This document shows positions 43,776 through 53,264 of a stretch of DNA of 64,000 bases, piece by piece. The notes under the pieces are model-generated. The model ran no database searches. It was not told where the DNA came from and saw only the letters and a program-made list of their open reading frames with translations. Positions within the stretch are counted from its first letter, which is position 1. Every line of letters begins with the position of its first letter. The stretch comes from Algoriphagus sp. (GTDB lineage Bacteria > Bacteroidota > Bacteroidia > Cytophagales > Cyclobacteriaceae): NCBI GenBank assembly GCA_030729785.1, contig JANQWS010000032.1, forward strand, positions 29,640 through 93,639, written 5' to 3'. The position numbers and the translations under genes are program-made.

Positions 43776-44849
43776 ATGGGAAGGCCCATCCTTATCTTTA
43801 GTTTATTTATTGGAATACTTTTCTCCTGTAAACAGGAAAAGGAAAAAATCGCACAGCCAAAAATTGCTGCCTCGGTAATCACAGATACCGTGAGCTATGA
43901 TACGGATGATCCTGCCATCTGGATGCACCCCAGCGACCCAAGTAAAAGTCTTGTAATTGGAACAGACAAGGATTCATTAGGTGCTTTGTATGTCTTCAAT
44001 TTAGAAGGGAAAGTAATTGATTCCTTGGTGAGAAAAGGTATTCAGCGTCCCAATAATGTGGATGTGGGTTATGGACTTGCTCTAGCAGATGGGTTGACTG
44101 ACTTTGCAGTGACAGGGGAGCGATTGACCTCCAGACTCCGTTTTTTCTCGCTACCCGATATGAAAGAGTTGAATCCCGGTGGATTCGAGATTTTTTTGGG
44201 AGAGGAGGGCCCTGATTTCAGGGATTTAATGGGCGTGGCCCTTTACAAAAGCCCCAGCACAGGCAAGCAGTATGTAATCGCAGGACGGAAAAACGGGCCT
44301 AAGGATGGCACTTACCTCTGGCAATACGAGATCACAGCTGCTGCTGACGATATCCAATTGGAGTTGGTCCGCAAGTTTGGGCAGTATTCAGGAAAAAAAG
44401 AAATCGAAGCTATCGCAGTAGATGCTGCTCTTGGGTACATCTACTATTCCGACGAAGGTGTAGGGGTGAGAAAGTATGCTGCTGAACCGGATATGGGAAA
44501 TGAAGAACTGGCACTTTTTGCAACAGAAGGTTTTGCGGACGATCACGAGGGCATTTCCATTTACGAGGTAGACGATTCTAGCGGATACCTGCTCGTTTCC
44601 GATCAGCAGGCCAATTTGTTCCATGTGTTTCCACGAGAAGGAAGCCCCGAAAACCCGCATGCTCATCCCTTGATAACAAAAATATTGCTCAGTACCAACC
44701 AAAGTGATGGGTCGGAAGTGAGCAGCCGTTCCTTTGGGCCAAAATTTCCTAGAGGGATTTTTATAGCCATGTCGGACAATAAAACCTTCCACTTCTACCG
44801 ATGGGAAGATGTGGCTGGAAAGCAATTGAAAATTAGAAAAAACAATTAA
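43776..44849 (+). CDS. Beta-propeller phytase lipoprotein
   Basis: This 357-residue lipoprotein has lipobox LFSC (about C18) and matches the BPP phytase (3-phytase) family: DTDDPAIWMHPSDPSKSLVIGTDKD near the N-terminus (a Ca/substrate-binding stretch), NNVDVGYG, GVALYKSP, EIEAIAVDAALGYIYYSDE and DDHEGISIYEV. It hydrolyses phytate (inositol hexakisphosphate) to release phosphate at the cell surface. It is 10 nt upstream of a TonB-dependent receptor that probably imports the product, so the pair is a phytate-scavenging unit. Confidence 0.92.
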   Translation: MGRPILIFSLFIGILFSCKQEKEKIAQPKIAASVITDTVSYDTDDPAIWMHPSDPSKSLVIGTDKDSLGALYVFNLEGKVIDSLVRKGIQRPNNVDVGYGLALADGLTDFAVTGERLTSRLRFFSLPDMKELNPGGFEIFLGEEGPDFRDLMGVALYKSPSTGKQYVIAGRKNGPKDGTYLWQYEITAAADDIQLELVRKFGQYSGKKEIEAIAVDAALGYIYYSDEGVGVRKYAAEPDMGNEELALFATEGFADDHEGISIYEVDDSSGYLLVSDQQANLFHVFPREGSPENPHAHPLITKILLSTNQSDGSEVSSRSFGPKFPRGIFIAMSDNKTFHFYRWEDVAGKQLKIRKNN

Positions 44850-44859
44850 CTAAAATTCC

Positions 44860-47628
44860 ATGAAAAAAAGTGTACTAGTATCTTTTACTCTCGCCTTCTT
44901 GCTCCTTGTTGGAGGTCAAGTACTGGCGCAAGGAGTACTTAAAGGAAAGGTGATTGATTCTCAAAATCTATCCCTTCCCGGCGCAAATGTGATTCTGAAA
45001 GGAAAAACTACAGGAACGATTACCAATCAGAAAGGGGACTTTTCCTTCTTGAATTTGGCAGCAGGAACCTATGAAGTAGAAGTTACCTACTTGGGTTATG
45101 CTTCTTTAACGAAGCAGGTGGAGGTTCAAGAGGGCCAAACCGCTACGCTTAATTTTAAAATGAATGAGACTGCATTGGAAAGCCAAGAAGTAGTTGTTTT
45201 TGGTGACCGATTGAAAGGCCAGGCAAAAGCACTTAGCCAGCAAAAGAACAATGCAAACATCACCAATGTGGTTTCTTCAGATCAAATTGGTCGTTTCCCT
45301 GATGCAAACATTGGCGATGCACTGAAAAGAATCCCAGGTATCACCATGCAAAACGACCAGGGTGAGGCGCGGAATATCATCATTCGAGGCATTGCGCCAC
45401 AGCTCAACTCAGTGACCTTGAATGGAGAACGAATTCCTTCTGCTGAAGGGGATAATAGAAACGTGCAGATGGATTTGATTCCGTCGGACATGATCCAAAC
45501 CATCGAGGTGAACAAAGCAGTGCTTCCGAATATGGATGCAGATGCCATCGGTGGTTCTGTCAACTTGGTTACCCGTCAGGCTCCTAATGCACTTCGTGTA
45601 TCGGGAACAGCGGCTTCTGGGGTCAACTTACTATCCAACAAGCCGATCTGGACTGGCGGTTTGGTAATCGGTAATCGAGTAGCCAATGATAAATTAGGTT
45701 TTGTTTTTTCAGGTTCTTACAACAACCACAACTTCGGTTCGGATAACGTGGAGGCGGTATGGTACAATTCTGACAATGGCGTTGCTCTTGAAGAATTTGA
45801 TATTCGTGAATACCGCGTGCAGCGTGTAAGACGCTCAGCTAGTTTGGCTTTGGATTACGAAATCAATGCCAACCATTCCTTATTCCTATCTGGGATGTAC
45901 AACCACCGTGACGATTGGGAAAATCGTTTTAGAATGAGAGTAGGCCGTTTGGATGGACCATTTGATAGCGGGAAGTTTACACAGACTGCCCCAGGAGTGT
46001 ATGCGCTCAAGGGACGAGTAGAATACCAAACCAAAGGTGGTATTGACAACGACCGGGTTAAAGCGGCTCGTCTGGAAGATCAGCGTGTATACAATACCAC
46101 TTTGGGCGGTAGTCACTTGTTTAACAAGTTAAAAATGGACTGGAATGTAACCTACGCCAAAGCATCGGAAGAAAGACCCAATGAGCGCTACATTTCTTAC
46201 AGATCTTCCAATAGAGATGTAAAAGTAGATATTTCAAACCCAGAGAAACCATTGGCGATTTTAAGCAATTTAGCAGATGCGCAGGGCTTGGGATTGAATG
46301 AAATTACCGAACAGTATGGCTATACGTTTGATCAAGACTTGAATGCCAAAATGGATTTTAAATTACCTTATTCCGATAAAGGTGTCCTTCAATTTGGGGT
46401 GCGCTACCGCGGAAAGGATAAGGAGAGAGACAATAGCTTCGTGGAGTATGCACCAGTAGATGAGGATGCATTTGGGGCTAAATTGGGAACGGTACCGACA
46501 CGCAATTATTCGGATCCTAACTACCTAGCTGGTGCACAGTATGCTGCTGGTAGTTTTGTGACTCCTGAATTTTTGGGTGGTTTGAAATTAAATAATGGCG
46601 CTCAGTTTGAAGCATCTAATGTGTTGGAAGAATATATCCCTGGAAACTTCATTGCAAATGAATCCATTGCAGGTGCTTACCTAATGGCTGACCAGCAATT
46701 GTCGGATAAACTTTCAGCTATTGCTGGATTGAGATTGGAGTCTACTTCCATTGATTACCAAGGAAATATCTACGATGTAGACAATGAAAATTTTAGAGCA
46801 GCAACTGGTGACCAGAGCTACTCCAATTTCATGCCTGGTTTGCATTTCAAGTATGATGCCAATGCCAACTCGGTAATCCGGTTTGCTTGGACCAATACCA
46901 TCGCAAGACCTAACTATTACGACCTGGTACCTTATGCTTTTTACAGCCCTGATGACGAGGTATTGGAGCGAGGCAATCCAAACTTGAAAGCTACTACTGC
47001 CATGAATTTTGATTTGATGGCGGAGCGCTACTATGATAACGTAGGTTTACTTTCTGTTGGAGGTTTCTATAAGGACCTAGATAATTTCGTTTATACCATC
47101 ACTACTCAAGGTTACTCTGACCCTCAGTTCGGTTCCAATTTGGAGTACTCAAGACCAGAAAATGGGGGTACTGCTGCGGTGTATGGATTTGAAACCTCCA
47201 TCCAAAGACAGCTAGGTAAGTACTTTGGTATCTACTTGAACCATACCTTCACCAAGTCTACGACCACAGGTATTGAAGGTAGAGAAGGAGATGATTTGCA
47301 GCTACCAGGTACTGCGGAAAACATGTTCAATGCTTCCCTTTCTTTTGAGAACAAGAAATTGGTCGTACGTGTATCCCTAAACTATGCCTCTGACTACTTG
47401 GATGAGATCGGTGGAGAAAATTTCGAGGATCGCTACTACGATACCCAAACCTTCCTAGATGTCAATGCTTCCTACGCCTTTACGCCAAAGTGGAGATTCT
47501 TCTTGGAGGCAAATAACCTGACCAACCAGCCTTTACGTTACTACCAAGGCATTCAAGCAAGAACCATGCAGATGGAATACTACAACGCCCGATTCAACTT
47601 CGGATTGAAGTTTGACTTGTTCGACTAA
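44860..47628 (+). CDS. TonB-dependent receptor with carboxypeptidase-like domain
   Basis: This 922-residue outer-membrane receptor has signal peptide (about 1-24, VLAQG), carboxypeptidase-D-like regulatory domain (about 25-113, KGKVIDSQNLSLPGANVILKG), TonB-box-like linker, plug domain (about 135-245, IGDALKRIPGITMQNDQG, VTLNGERIPS, GGSVNLVTR) and a 22-stranded barrel with the usual FAWTNTIARPNYYDLVPY and C-terminal FNFGLKFDLFD. Co-occurrence with a phytase suggests inositol phosphates or phosphate as cargo (inference). The receptor is not part of a SusCD pair. Confidence 0.93.
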   Translation: MKKSVLVSFTLAFLLLVGGQVLAQGVLKGKVIDSQNLSLPGANVILKGKTTGTITNQKGDFSFLNLAAGTYEVEVTYLGYASLTKQVEVQEGQTATLNFKMNETALESQEVVVFGDRLKGQAKALSQQKNNANITNVVSSDQIGRFPDANIGDALKRIPGITMQNDQGEARNIIIRGIAPQLNSVTLNGERIPSAEGDNRNVQMDLIPSDMIQTIEVNKAVLPNMDADAIGGSVNLVTRQAPNALRVSGTAASGVNLLSNKPIWTGGLVIGNRVANDKLGFVFSGSYNNHNFGSDNVEAVWYNSDNGVALEEFDIREYRVQRVRRSASLALDYEINANHSLFLSGMYNHRDDWENRFRMRVGRLDGPFDSGKFTQTAPGVYALKGRVEYQTKGGIDNDRVKAARLEDQRVYNTTLGGSHLFNKLKMDWNVTYAKASEERPNERYISYRSSNRDVKVDISNPEKPLAILSNLADAQGLGLNEITEQYGYTFDQDLNAKMDFKLPYSDKGVLQFGVRYRGKDKERDNSFVEYAPVDEDAFGAKLGTVPTRNYSDPNYLAGAQYAAGSFVTPEFLGGLKLNNGAQFEASNVLEEYIPGNFIANESIAGAYLMADQQLSDKLSAIAGLRLESTSIDYQGNIYDVDNENFRAATGDQSYSNFMPGLHFKYDANANSVIRFAWTNTIARPNYYDLVPYAFYSPDDEVLERGNPNLKATTAMNFDLMAERYYDNVGLLSVGGFYKDLDNFVYTITTQGYSDPQFGSNLEYSRPENGGTAAVYGFETSIQRQLGKYFGIYLNHTFTKSTTTGIEGREGDDLQLPGTAENMFNASLSFENKKLVVRVSLNYASDYLDEIGGENFEDRYYDTQTFLDVNASYAFTPKWRFFLEANNLTNQPLRYYQGIQARTMQMEYYNARFNFGLKFDLFD

Positions 47629-47653
47629 AAAATTAGTGAGTTAAGCTGTTGAT

Positions 47654-47682
47654 AGCTGCCTCCGAAAGGGGGCAGCTTTTTT
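47654..47682 (+). terminator. Intrinsic terminator after the TonB receptor
   Basis: AGCTGCCTCC with loop GAAA and GGGGGCAGCT, ten pairs (one G-U), is followed by TTTTT. It is 25 nt after the receptor stop and also stands beyond the convergent btuD-like gene. Confidence 0.9.
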
Positions 47683-47721
47683 GTTGGAGGACTATTTTTA
47701 TTCGTTTGGAAATCTTCCTGC

Positions 47722-48699
47722 CTATATTTGAAGCTTCTGTGTAACGATGAAATCCTCTATACTTCCGAAGGATTCCTCCCCAACCCGGACCCCAAAAGGA
47801 GCCGTAATCACCACCGCTTGATCCAAGGAGGTAATCCCAGCCTTTACCAAAGCCTTCTTGACCCAATAGGCTTGTTCGGCTGGTCCTTCAATCTGAAAAT
47901 CGGGCATCGCTTGGCTCCACTCTACCCGTCCTCGGGCCACATTAAATCGGTAGCGATCCGAAGGAAAAAGGACTTGAATCTGTCCCGAAAGCACCAGGTC
48001 TTCCGGGGTTCCGGACAGGAGTGGGATTCCACAATTCAGGATCCAAAATCGATCGGCCGTCTCCAAGGCAATGTCCAAATCATGGGTCACAACCAAGATA
48101 GCCTTACCCTGGCTGCGGCTGATTTCGCGCAGTAAACTCATGATTTCCAAGCGATTGACCAAATCCAAGTGCGCCGTAGGCTCATCCAATACAATCACAG
48201 ATCCATCCTGCGCCAAGGCTCGTGCAATCATGGCCTTTTGCCGCTGTCCATCGCTGAGCTCCCCCAGTCGAGCATCTCGCAAATACCCGATATGGGTGTC
48301 TGCTAGGGCCTTTTCTATAAGAAATTGGTCTTTATCGGACAATTTCCCCAACCAATTTGTATGCGGCGTTCTGCCCAAGGCCACCAACTGTCCCACGGTC
48401 AGGTTTCCTGGATAAATCGGATCCGTTAAGACCACTGCGATGTGCTTTGCACGATCTGGAATGGAATAGGAGGATAGGGGCGCCTGCTCTAGCAAAAGCC
48501 TTCCTTCCCAAGGGCTAATTTCCCCCAGAATGGCTTTGATTAGCGTGGATTTCCCTACGCCATTGGGACCTAAAAGGCAGGTGAGTTCTCCGGCGACCAA
48601 CTCAAAATTCAAATTCTCCAAAAGCGGTTTCCGTACCCCGTCTTGGCTATACCCGAGCTGGAGTCCAATTCCTTCCAATGCAATTTGATTTTGTTTCAT
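47722..48699 (-). CDS. btuD: ABC transporter ATPase, B12/iron-siderophore type (BtuD-like)
   Basis: This ATP-binding subunit of a FecCDE/BtuCD-type importer has Walker A GPNGVGKST (44-52), signature LSDGQRQKAMIARAL, Walker B VIVLDEPTAHLD and H-loop VVTHD. The protein is 325 residues, about 70 longer than usual BtuD/FecE. The extra C-terminal part (about 255-325, ending VTQKLQI) has strand-helix patterns such as PAEQAYWVKKALVKAGI and PFGVRVGEESFGSIEDFI, possibly a regulatory or substrate-interaction domain. The gene is last in the btuF-btuC-btuD unit. B12 is assigned from the adjacent riboswitch and receptor. Confidence 0.85.
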   Translation of the reverse strand: MKQNQIALEGIGLQLGYSQDGVRKPLLENLNFELVAGELTCLLGPNGVGKSTLIKAILGEISPWEGRLLLEQAPLSSYSIPDRAKHIAVVLTDPIYPGNLTVGQLVALGRTPHTNWLGKLSDKDQFLIEKALADTHIGYLRDARLGELSDGQRQKAMIARALAQDGSVIVLDEPTAHLDLVNRLEIMSLLREISRSQGKAILVVTHDLDIALETADRFWILNCGIPLLSGTPEDLVLSGQIQVLFPSDRYRFNVARGRVEWSQAMPDFQIEGPAEQAYWVKKALVKAGITSLDQAVVITAPFGVRVGEESFGSIEDFIVTQKLQI

Positions 48700-48702
48700 C
48701 CC

Positions 48703-49722
48703 TTAGAAGTCTTTGCTGAAGGTCTTTTTTAAAATCAAGGAAATCACCAAAGGTGCACCAATCAAAGAGGTGACTGCATTGATGGGTAGCGAGCTGGCCC
48801 ATCCAGGGAAGTGGCTAAAGGCATCGCAGAGCAGGAGCAAGCTAGCACCCAAGATGGCCGAACCAGGGAATAGCACCCGATGGTCTGCACTTTTCCACGC
48901 CATGCGAGCAAGATGAGGAACGGCTATTCCAAGGAATGCGATGGGTCCACAAAATGCGGTAATTCCCCCAGCCAAAATCCCAGTACTACCAATCATCCAC
49001 CACCGGAGACTTGTGGTAGGAATCCCCATGCTGCGGGCATAGGTTTCTCCCATCAGCAAGGCATTGTAGGACTTGACCGACCCGACAATGGGAAGGCTTC
49101 CAATCAGAATAAGCAAGCCAAGAATGCTCACCTGTGACCAGGTCAGCGCACCCAAACTACCCATGGACCAGACGGTATAGAGCTTCAAGGCTTCCGCTCC
49201 AGAAAAAAAGGAGAGCACCGCCACTACTGCAGCTACCACACTGCCCACCATCAGGCCTACGATCAATAAAGTCATCGAATCTTTTACTCGCCAGGCCACC
49301 AAGGTAACAATAGCAAGTAAGCTGCCTGCCCCGAGGATTCCCGCTCCTGCAATCGCCCAAGAATTCAGTCCGGTAAGGGATATTCCAAAAGCGGCTCCCG
49401 CCAGCATCAGCAAAGCCACGCCTAGTCCCGCACCCGAACTGATCCCCAACACATAGGGTCCGGCCAATGGGTTTCGGAAAAAAGTCTGCATCTGCAAGCC
49501 ACTTATACTAAGTCCTACACCTGCCAAAATCGCTACCAAGGCCTTAGGAAGCCGGTAATTCAGGATAATTTGCTCCCAAGAATTTTTCGCCCAATTTCCC
49601 GACAGCAGCCCTTCCACTAATTCCGCAGGTGGAATCCACACGCTACCCATGCTCAGGTTGAGTAAGAAACTCATCCCAAGTAGGAGAAAGGCGAATGGAA
49701 AAAGGGAACGTCTGAAGGACAT
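48703..49722 (-). CDS. btuC: ABC transporter permease, FecCD/BtuC family
   Basis: This 339-residue permease has about nine or ten helices and the family segments RLPKALVAILAGVGLSISG, QTFFRNPLAGPYVLGISSGAG and GPIAFLGIAVPHLAR. It forms the membrane channel for cobalamin import with the BtuD-like ATPase (3 nt downstream) and the binding lipoprotein upstream (97 nt). BtuC is preferred over iron-siderophore permease because of the B12 riboswitch next door. Confidence 0.87.
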   Translation of the reverse strand: MSFRRSLFPFAFLLLGMSFLLNLSMGSVWIPPAELVEGLLSGNWAKNSWEQIILNYRLPKALVAILAGVGLSISGLQMQTFFRNPLAGPYVLGISSGAGLGVALLMLAGAAFGISLTGLNSWAIAGAGILGAGSLLAIVTLVAWRVKDSMTLLIVGLMVGSVVAAVVAVLSFFSGAEALKLYTVWSMGSLGALTWSQVSILGLLILIGSLPIVGSVKSYNALLMGETYARSMGIPTTSLRWWMIGSTGILAGGITAFCGPIAFLGIAVPHLARMAWKSADHRVLFPGSAILGASLLLLCDAFSHFPGWASSLPINAVTSLIGAPLVISLILKKTFSKDF

Positions 49723-49819
49723 GTACTAGGGGTAATTCTTGATGCTTGAGCTTGGAACAACCGGTATCAAACCGATTCTTTCAGGCTAAAATACGGGAGG
49801 AAATCCCATTTCGACCGAC

Positions 49820-50989
49820 TTAATTTGGTATTTTTTGATAAAAATAGGGTTGATACTCCGGTAGTAACTGGGGATGTAGGATTTTTATCAAGTCTTTTAG
49901 AATCAAATCCGGGCGTAAATAGCCCAATTCAAAGTACTCCAAGCCTCCTGTCTCTCCTTTTTTGGCCGTATAGGTATACAATTCCCCAGTCTCCCAAGCA
50001 GCAAAGGCTTGGTAACGCGGTTCACGCGTTCCCATCTCAGCTTTTGAAGCAAAATCTGCCGCCCCAATCCAAATAGGAACTGAGCTGGCCTGATCCAGCA
50101 CGTACTCGTAATTGAGTTGCAAGCTGCCCGAACCCGCATTTCCATCGAATGCATACTGGCCCCCCGCTTGGCTGAGGAGCTGTGCTGCCCAGCTGTCTGC
50201 ACTGGGTGCATACCAGATGTCCTGATACATCACCCCGCTGAGTACCCTAGGTTTGTCTTTTTTCGGTATCGACCTCGTTAAGTTCGCCGCTTCGTTATAG
50301 TCTTTTTTGATTTGTTCAAACTGGGCCAAGGCAACTGCATAGTTGCCCAATAGCACCCCTGTAAATTTGATCCATTCGGCTCTTCCCAAGGGATTCTGCT
50401 CCACGTATTCCCCGTTGATAAGTGCTGGGATGCCCGCCTGTTTGAATACCTCCAAGTAGCGAAGATCTTCTCCTAGGGTGGAAATCATGATCCAATCGGG
50501 TTGTAGGTCCAGCACCAACTCAGGATTTGCCGAAGGCCCCGATCCCAGGTCCTGTACCGTGCCAGCTGCAATTCGCTGTCGTGCAGCCCGAGAGGAGATC
50601 AGATCGAGTTGGGGAAAGCCTCCTAGCAGGTCGATCTGCCCCAAAGCATCCAAGTGGGGTACCTGGGTGGTCGAAGTGAGCACGACTTGAGTGATGGGAA
50701 GTTGAATGACTGCATCGTAGTTAGGTGAATTGACTTGTACGCCAGAATCGAGGACCAGGTAGCGGTAGGTTTCGGAGGAACCCGCATAGCCTTTGCTAAC
50801 TTCAATTTCCCAGAAGCCATCTCCCTGGTACAACTTGAATCCTGTTGCATAATCGAGGGAAACAGCTGTTTTGAGGAGCGCATCAGTTTTCTTTTCCCCA
50901 CAGGAAAGGAGCAAAAAGGCAACACCAAAGCACAGCAAGTAACTAATCAGGTAGGGTAGGGATCGCAAAACGATTGGGTAAGATTGCAT
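49820..50989 (-). CDS. btuF: Substrate-binding lipoprotein of the B12-type ABC importer (BtuF-like)
   Basis: From the ATG at 50989 this is a 389-residue lipoprotein with lipobox LLLSC (about C30) and two periplasmic-binding domains of the helical-backbone (BtuF/FhuD) type: VQLPITQVVLTSTTQVPHLDALG, a middle ANPELVLDLQPDWIMISTLGEDLRY and the long rigid helix RAEWIKFTGVLLGNYAVALAQFEQIKKDYNEA. The frame also opens 24 nt further upstream (51013), but the later ATG is preferred for its compact signal. The gene leads the minus-strand btuFCD unit, divergent from the riboswitch. Confidence 0.83.
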   Translation of the reverse strand: MQSYPIVLRSLPYLISYLLCFGVAFLLLSCGEKKTDALLKTAVSLDYATGFKLYQGDGFWEIEVSKGYAGSSETYRYLVLDSGVQVNSPNYDAVIQLPITQVVLTSTTQVPHLDALGQIDLLGGFPQLDLISSRAARQRIAAGTVQDLGSGPSANPELVLDLQPDWIMISTLGEDLRYLEVFKQAGIPALINGEYVEQNPLGRAEWIKFTGVLLGNYAVALAQFEQIKKDYNEAANLTRSIPKKDKPRVLSGVMYQDIWYAPSADSWAAQLLSQAGGQYAFDGNAGSGSLQLNYEYVLDQASSVPIWIGAADFASKAEMGTREPRYQAFAAWETGELYTYTAKKGETGGLEYFELGYLRPDLILKDLIKILHPQLLPEYQPYFYQKIPN

Positions 50990-51111
50990 GCAGGCCTTGG
51001 AATTTTGATACAAGGTAAGGGGTAGCGCTTGACTCTCAAAAAAATGCTGAGCAAGTCCTTTTTAATGAACTTAAATTGGACGTTATTTACATCGATTTTG
51101 GTTTCCATCCC

Positions 51112-51290
51112 GAGCGTTTCGGTTCTTGGAATTAAAAGGGAATCCGGTGAAATACCGGAGCTGTCCCCGCAACTGTAAGTTTGATTTCCTAAAAACACCT
51201 AGGAAGAAGCTTTTGCAACCCCCGCCATTGGTTTCACCGAAACTGAGAAGGCCTGCAAAAAGTCAAACAAGCCAGGAGACCTGCCTTAAT
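51112..51290 (+). promoter_or_regulatory. Cobalamin (adenosylcobalamin) riboswitch
   Basis: Hallmarks on the plus strand are TTTCGGTTC (51118) pairing with ACCGAAAC (51237), the conserved AAAAGGGAATCCGGTGAAA (about 51134), GGAGCTGTCCCCGCAACTGT (about 51158), and the B12 box GCCAGGAGACCTGCC (51271-51285). It sits upstream of the BtuB-like receptor gene and, when bound by cobalamin, should reduce its expression. The divergent btuFCD genes show no riboswitch of their own in the short space to their start. Confidence 0.95.
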
Positions 51291-51425
51291 CAATGATTCT
51301 GAGCTTTCGGAGGAAAAGCAGGTAGAAGCGTACAATGGCCTTTGCCCCATTTAGGGTATTGGTTGGTTTTCATTTCTATTTTTCCTTCACAGCCGGATTC
51401 GACTTGCCCTTCTAATCGAAGCCCA

Positions 51426-53264
51426 ATGACGTTTGCCCTCTGGTGTGTAGTTGTACTTCCTTTTGCTTCGCCCCAAGATACGGTGGCGCTGGCTGAAGTA
51501 GCCGTGCATGCTGCAGCCTTGGATCGATTTGCAGCGGGGCAAACGCTCCTGACTTATGAAAAATCTACCCTTGCCCGTTATGCTGCACGACCTTTAGGGG
51601 ATTTGCTGCAAGAAACTTCTCCGATTTTTGTGCGCCAATACGGGGCCGGCATGTTGGCTTCTCCTTCTTTTCGCGGAACCTCCCCTGGACACACTGCCCT
51701 CTTCTGGAATGGGGTACCCATTAATAGCATTTCGCTGGGGCAGTCCGACCTCAGTATCCTTCCAATCCAGGGGACCGACCGGGTGGAGGTGCAATTTGGG
51801 AGTGCTGGAGCACTTTTTGGAAATGAGGCTATAGGAGGATCGGTTCACCTCTCTACCGCTCCTACAAAAAAAGAAGGCCTACAAGGGGCCTTCAGTCAGA
51901 CGATAGGGAGTTTTGGACTGAATCAAACGGCTTTGACGGCAGCCTATGGAAATCCCAACCTCCGCTTTCAAAGCAAGGTTTACAATCAGGACCAACCTAA
52001 TACCTTTCGCTACCGAGACATTTCCCGAGCAGGAGCCCCCTGGGAGCGCCAATCCCATGCTGCATTCAAGCAGCGGGGTGTCCTTCAAGATGTTTGGTGG
52101 CAAGCCAATCCCCATGCACAAGTCAAAACCTCCTTTTGGTGGAATCAAGCCCAACGCGAGATTCAACCTTTGATTGGGAGCAGCACGCAGGATACACAAG
52201 CTGATAAAAGTATCCGGGCAGTGATAGATTACCAGTACCAGAAGAAGTCTTCTTTATGGAAACTCAAAGGGGCCTGGGTGGCGGATCAACTGCACTTTAA
52301 CGAAGAAGAAAATCAAACCAGCCAAGGCCTGCTTGGGCTTGATTGGGAACTCCCATCGGCTGGGAATTGGGCAATTCGAGCAGGTACTCGAGGAACTTGG
52401 CTGAATACCAAACTTAGCGCCTACACTGCTATAGAACAGCGCTGGGAAGCTTACCAGAGTCTTGGCTGGCAAAAAGGAGATCATATTTCGGTTTCAATCA
52501 ATCTCCGTCAACTGGCCTATCCCAATGAACTCGTTCCCTTTTTACCTGGTCTAGGATTGGACTGGCGGCTTTTTGAAAATGACCGAACTAGTATTCAACT
52601 CAAAACAGCTTTCGGGTTGGGGCTGAAACTGCCTACACTCAATGATCGCTACTGGGAGCCGGGAGGAAATCCGAATCTTCGACCTGAGAAAAGCCAAAAT
52701 GGAGAATTGGGATTCCAGCTTAAGCGGAAAGGGACTTTTTCTTGGTCACAACGCCTGACCTATTACCAAATGCAGGTGGACGATTGGATCCTTTGGCTAC
52801 CTAAAGGAGCCTTATGGACCCCAGAAAATATCCGAGAGGTGCACAATCAAGGGCTGGAATACCAAGGCGAGAGCTCCTGGACTACGGGCCACTGGAACTG
52901 GCAAACTAATATAAGCTATACCTATTCCAGTACGCGTGACCTCGGTCAAGAGGAATCCCAGCAACTTCCCTACAGCCCCAAGCACCAAGGAAATGCGGGA
53001 CTGCAGGTGAAACGAGATGATTTTGCCCTAGACCTCTCGGGTTTTTATGTGGGGCAGCGAAGCATTGCTTCTGGAGATTCACGGATTTTGGAAGGCTTTG
53101 CGCTAGGCAACTTGGGTATTTCCTATTCAGGTACCAAGTGGAAATCGCTGCAAATGCCGCTACGTTTTCAAGTACTCAATGTATTCAATCAATCTTACCA
53201 AGTACTTTACCTACGGGCTATGCCCGGACGATCTTACCAACTTAATTTAACGCTTACCCTATGA
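51426..53264 (+). CDS. btuB: TonB-dependent receptor, probable cobalamin transporter (BtuB-like)
   Basis: From the ATG at 51426 this is a 612-residue outer-membrane receptor with signal (about 1-16), plug (about 40-150: RPLGDLLQETSPIFVRQYG, FRGTSPGHTALFWNGVPINS, GNEAIGGSVHL) and a 22-stranded barrel ending in YQLNLTLTL. The frame opens earlier at a TTG (51342), but this would put a second hydrophobic stretch before the signal, so the ATG is chosen. The gene is downstream of the B12 riboswitch and overlaps the propeller lipoprotein by 4 nt. Its size matches BtuB (about 600). Confidence 0.9.
   Translation: MTFALWCVVVLPFASPQDTVALAEVAVHAAALDRFAAGQTLLTYEKSTLARYAARPLGDLLQETSPIFVRQYGAGMLASPSFRGTSPGHTALFWNGVPINSISLGQSDLSILPIQGTDRVEVQFGSAGALFGNEAIGGSVHLSTAPTKKEGLQGAFSQTIGSFGLNQTALTAAYGNPNLRFQSKVYNQDQPNTFRYRDISRAGAPWERQSHAAFKQRGVLQDVWWQANPHAQVKTSFWWNQAQREIQPLIGSSTQDTQADKSIRAVIDYQYQKKSSLWKLKGAWVADQLHFNEEENQTSQGLLGLDWELPSAGNWAIRAGTRGTWLNTKLSAYTAIEQRWEAYQSLGWQKGDHISVSINLRQLAYPNELVPFLPGLGLDWRLFENDRTSIQLKTAFGLGLKLPTLNDRYWEPGGNPNLRPEKSQNGELGFQLKRKGTFSWSQRLTYYQMQVDDWILWLPKGALWTPENIREVHNQGLEYQGESSWTTGHWNWQTNISYTYSSTRDLGQEESQQLPYSPKHQGNAGLQVKRDDFALDLSGFYVGQRSIASGDSRILEGFALGNLGISYSGTKWKSLQMPLRFQVLNVFNQSYQVLYLRAMPGRSYQLNLTLTL

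Noticed and set aside
51342..53264. Longer BtuB-like protein starting at TTG 51342
   Set aside because: The ATG at 51426 gives a standard signal peptide. The upstream part has no support and starts close to the riboswitch.
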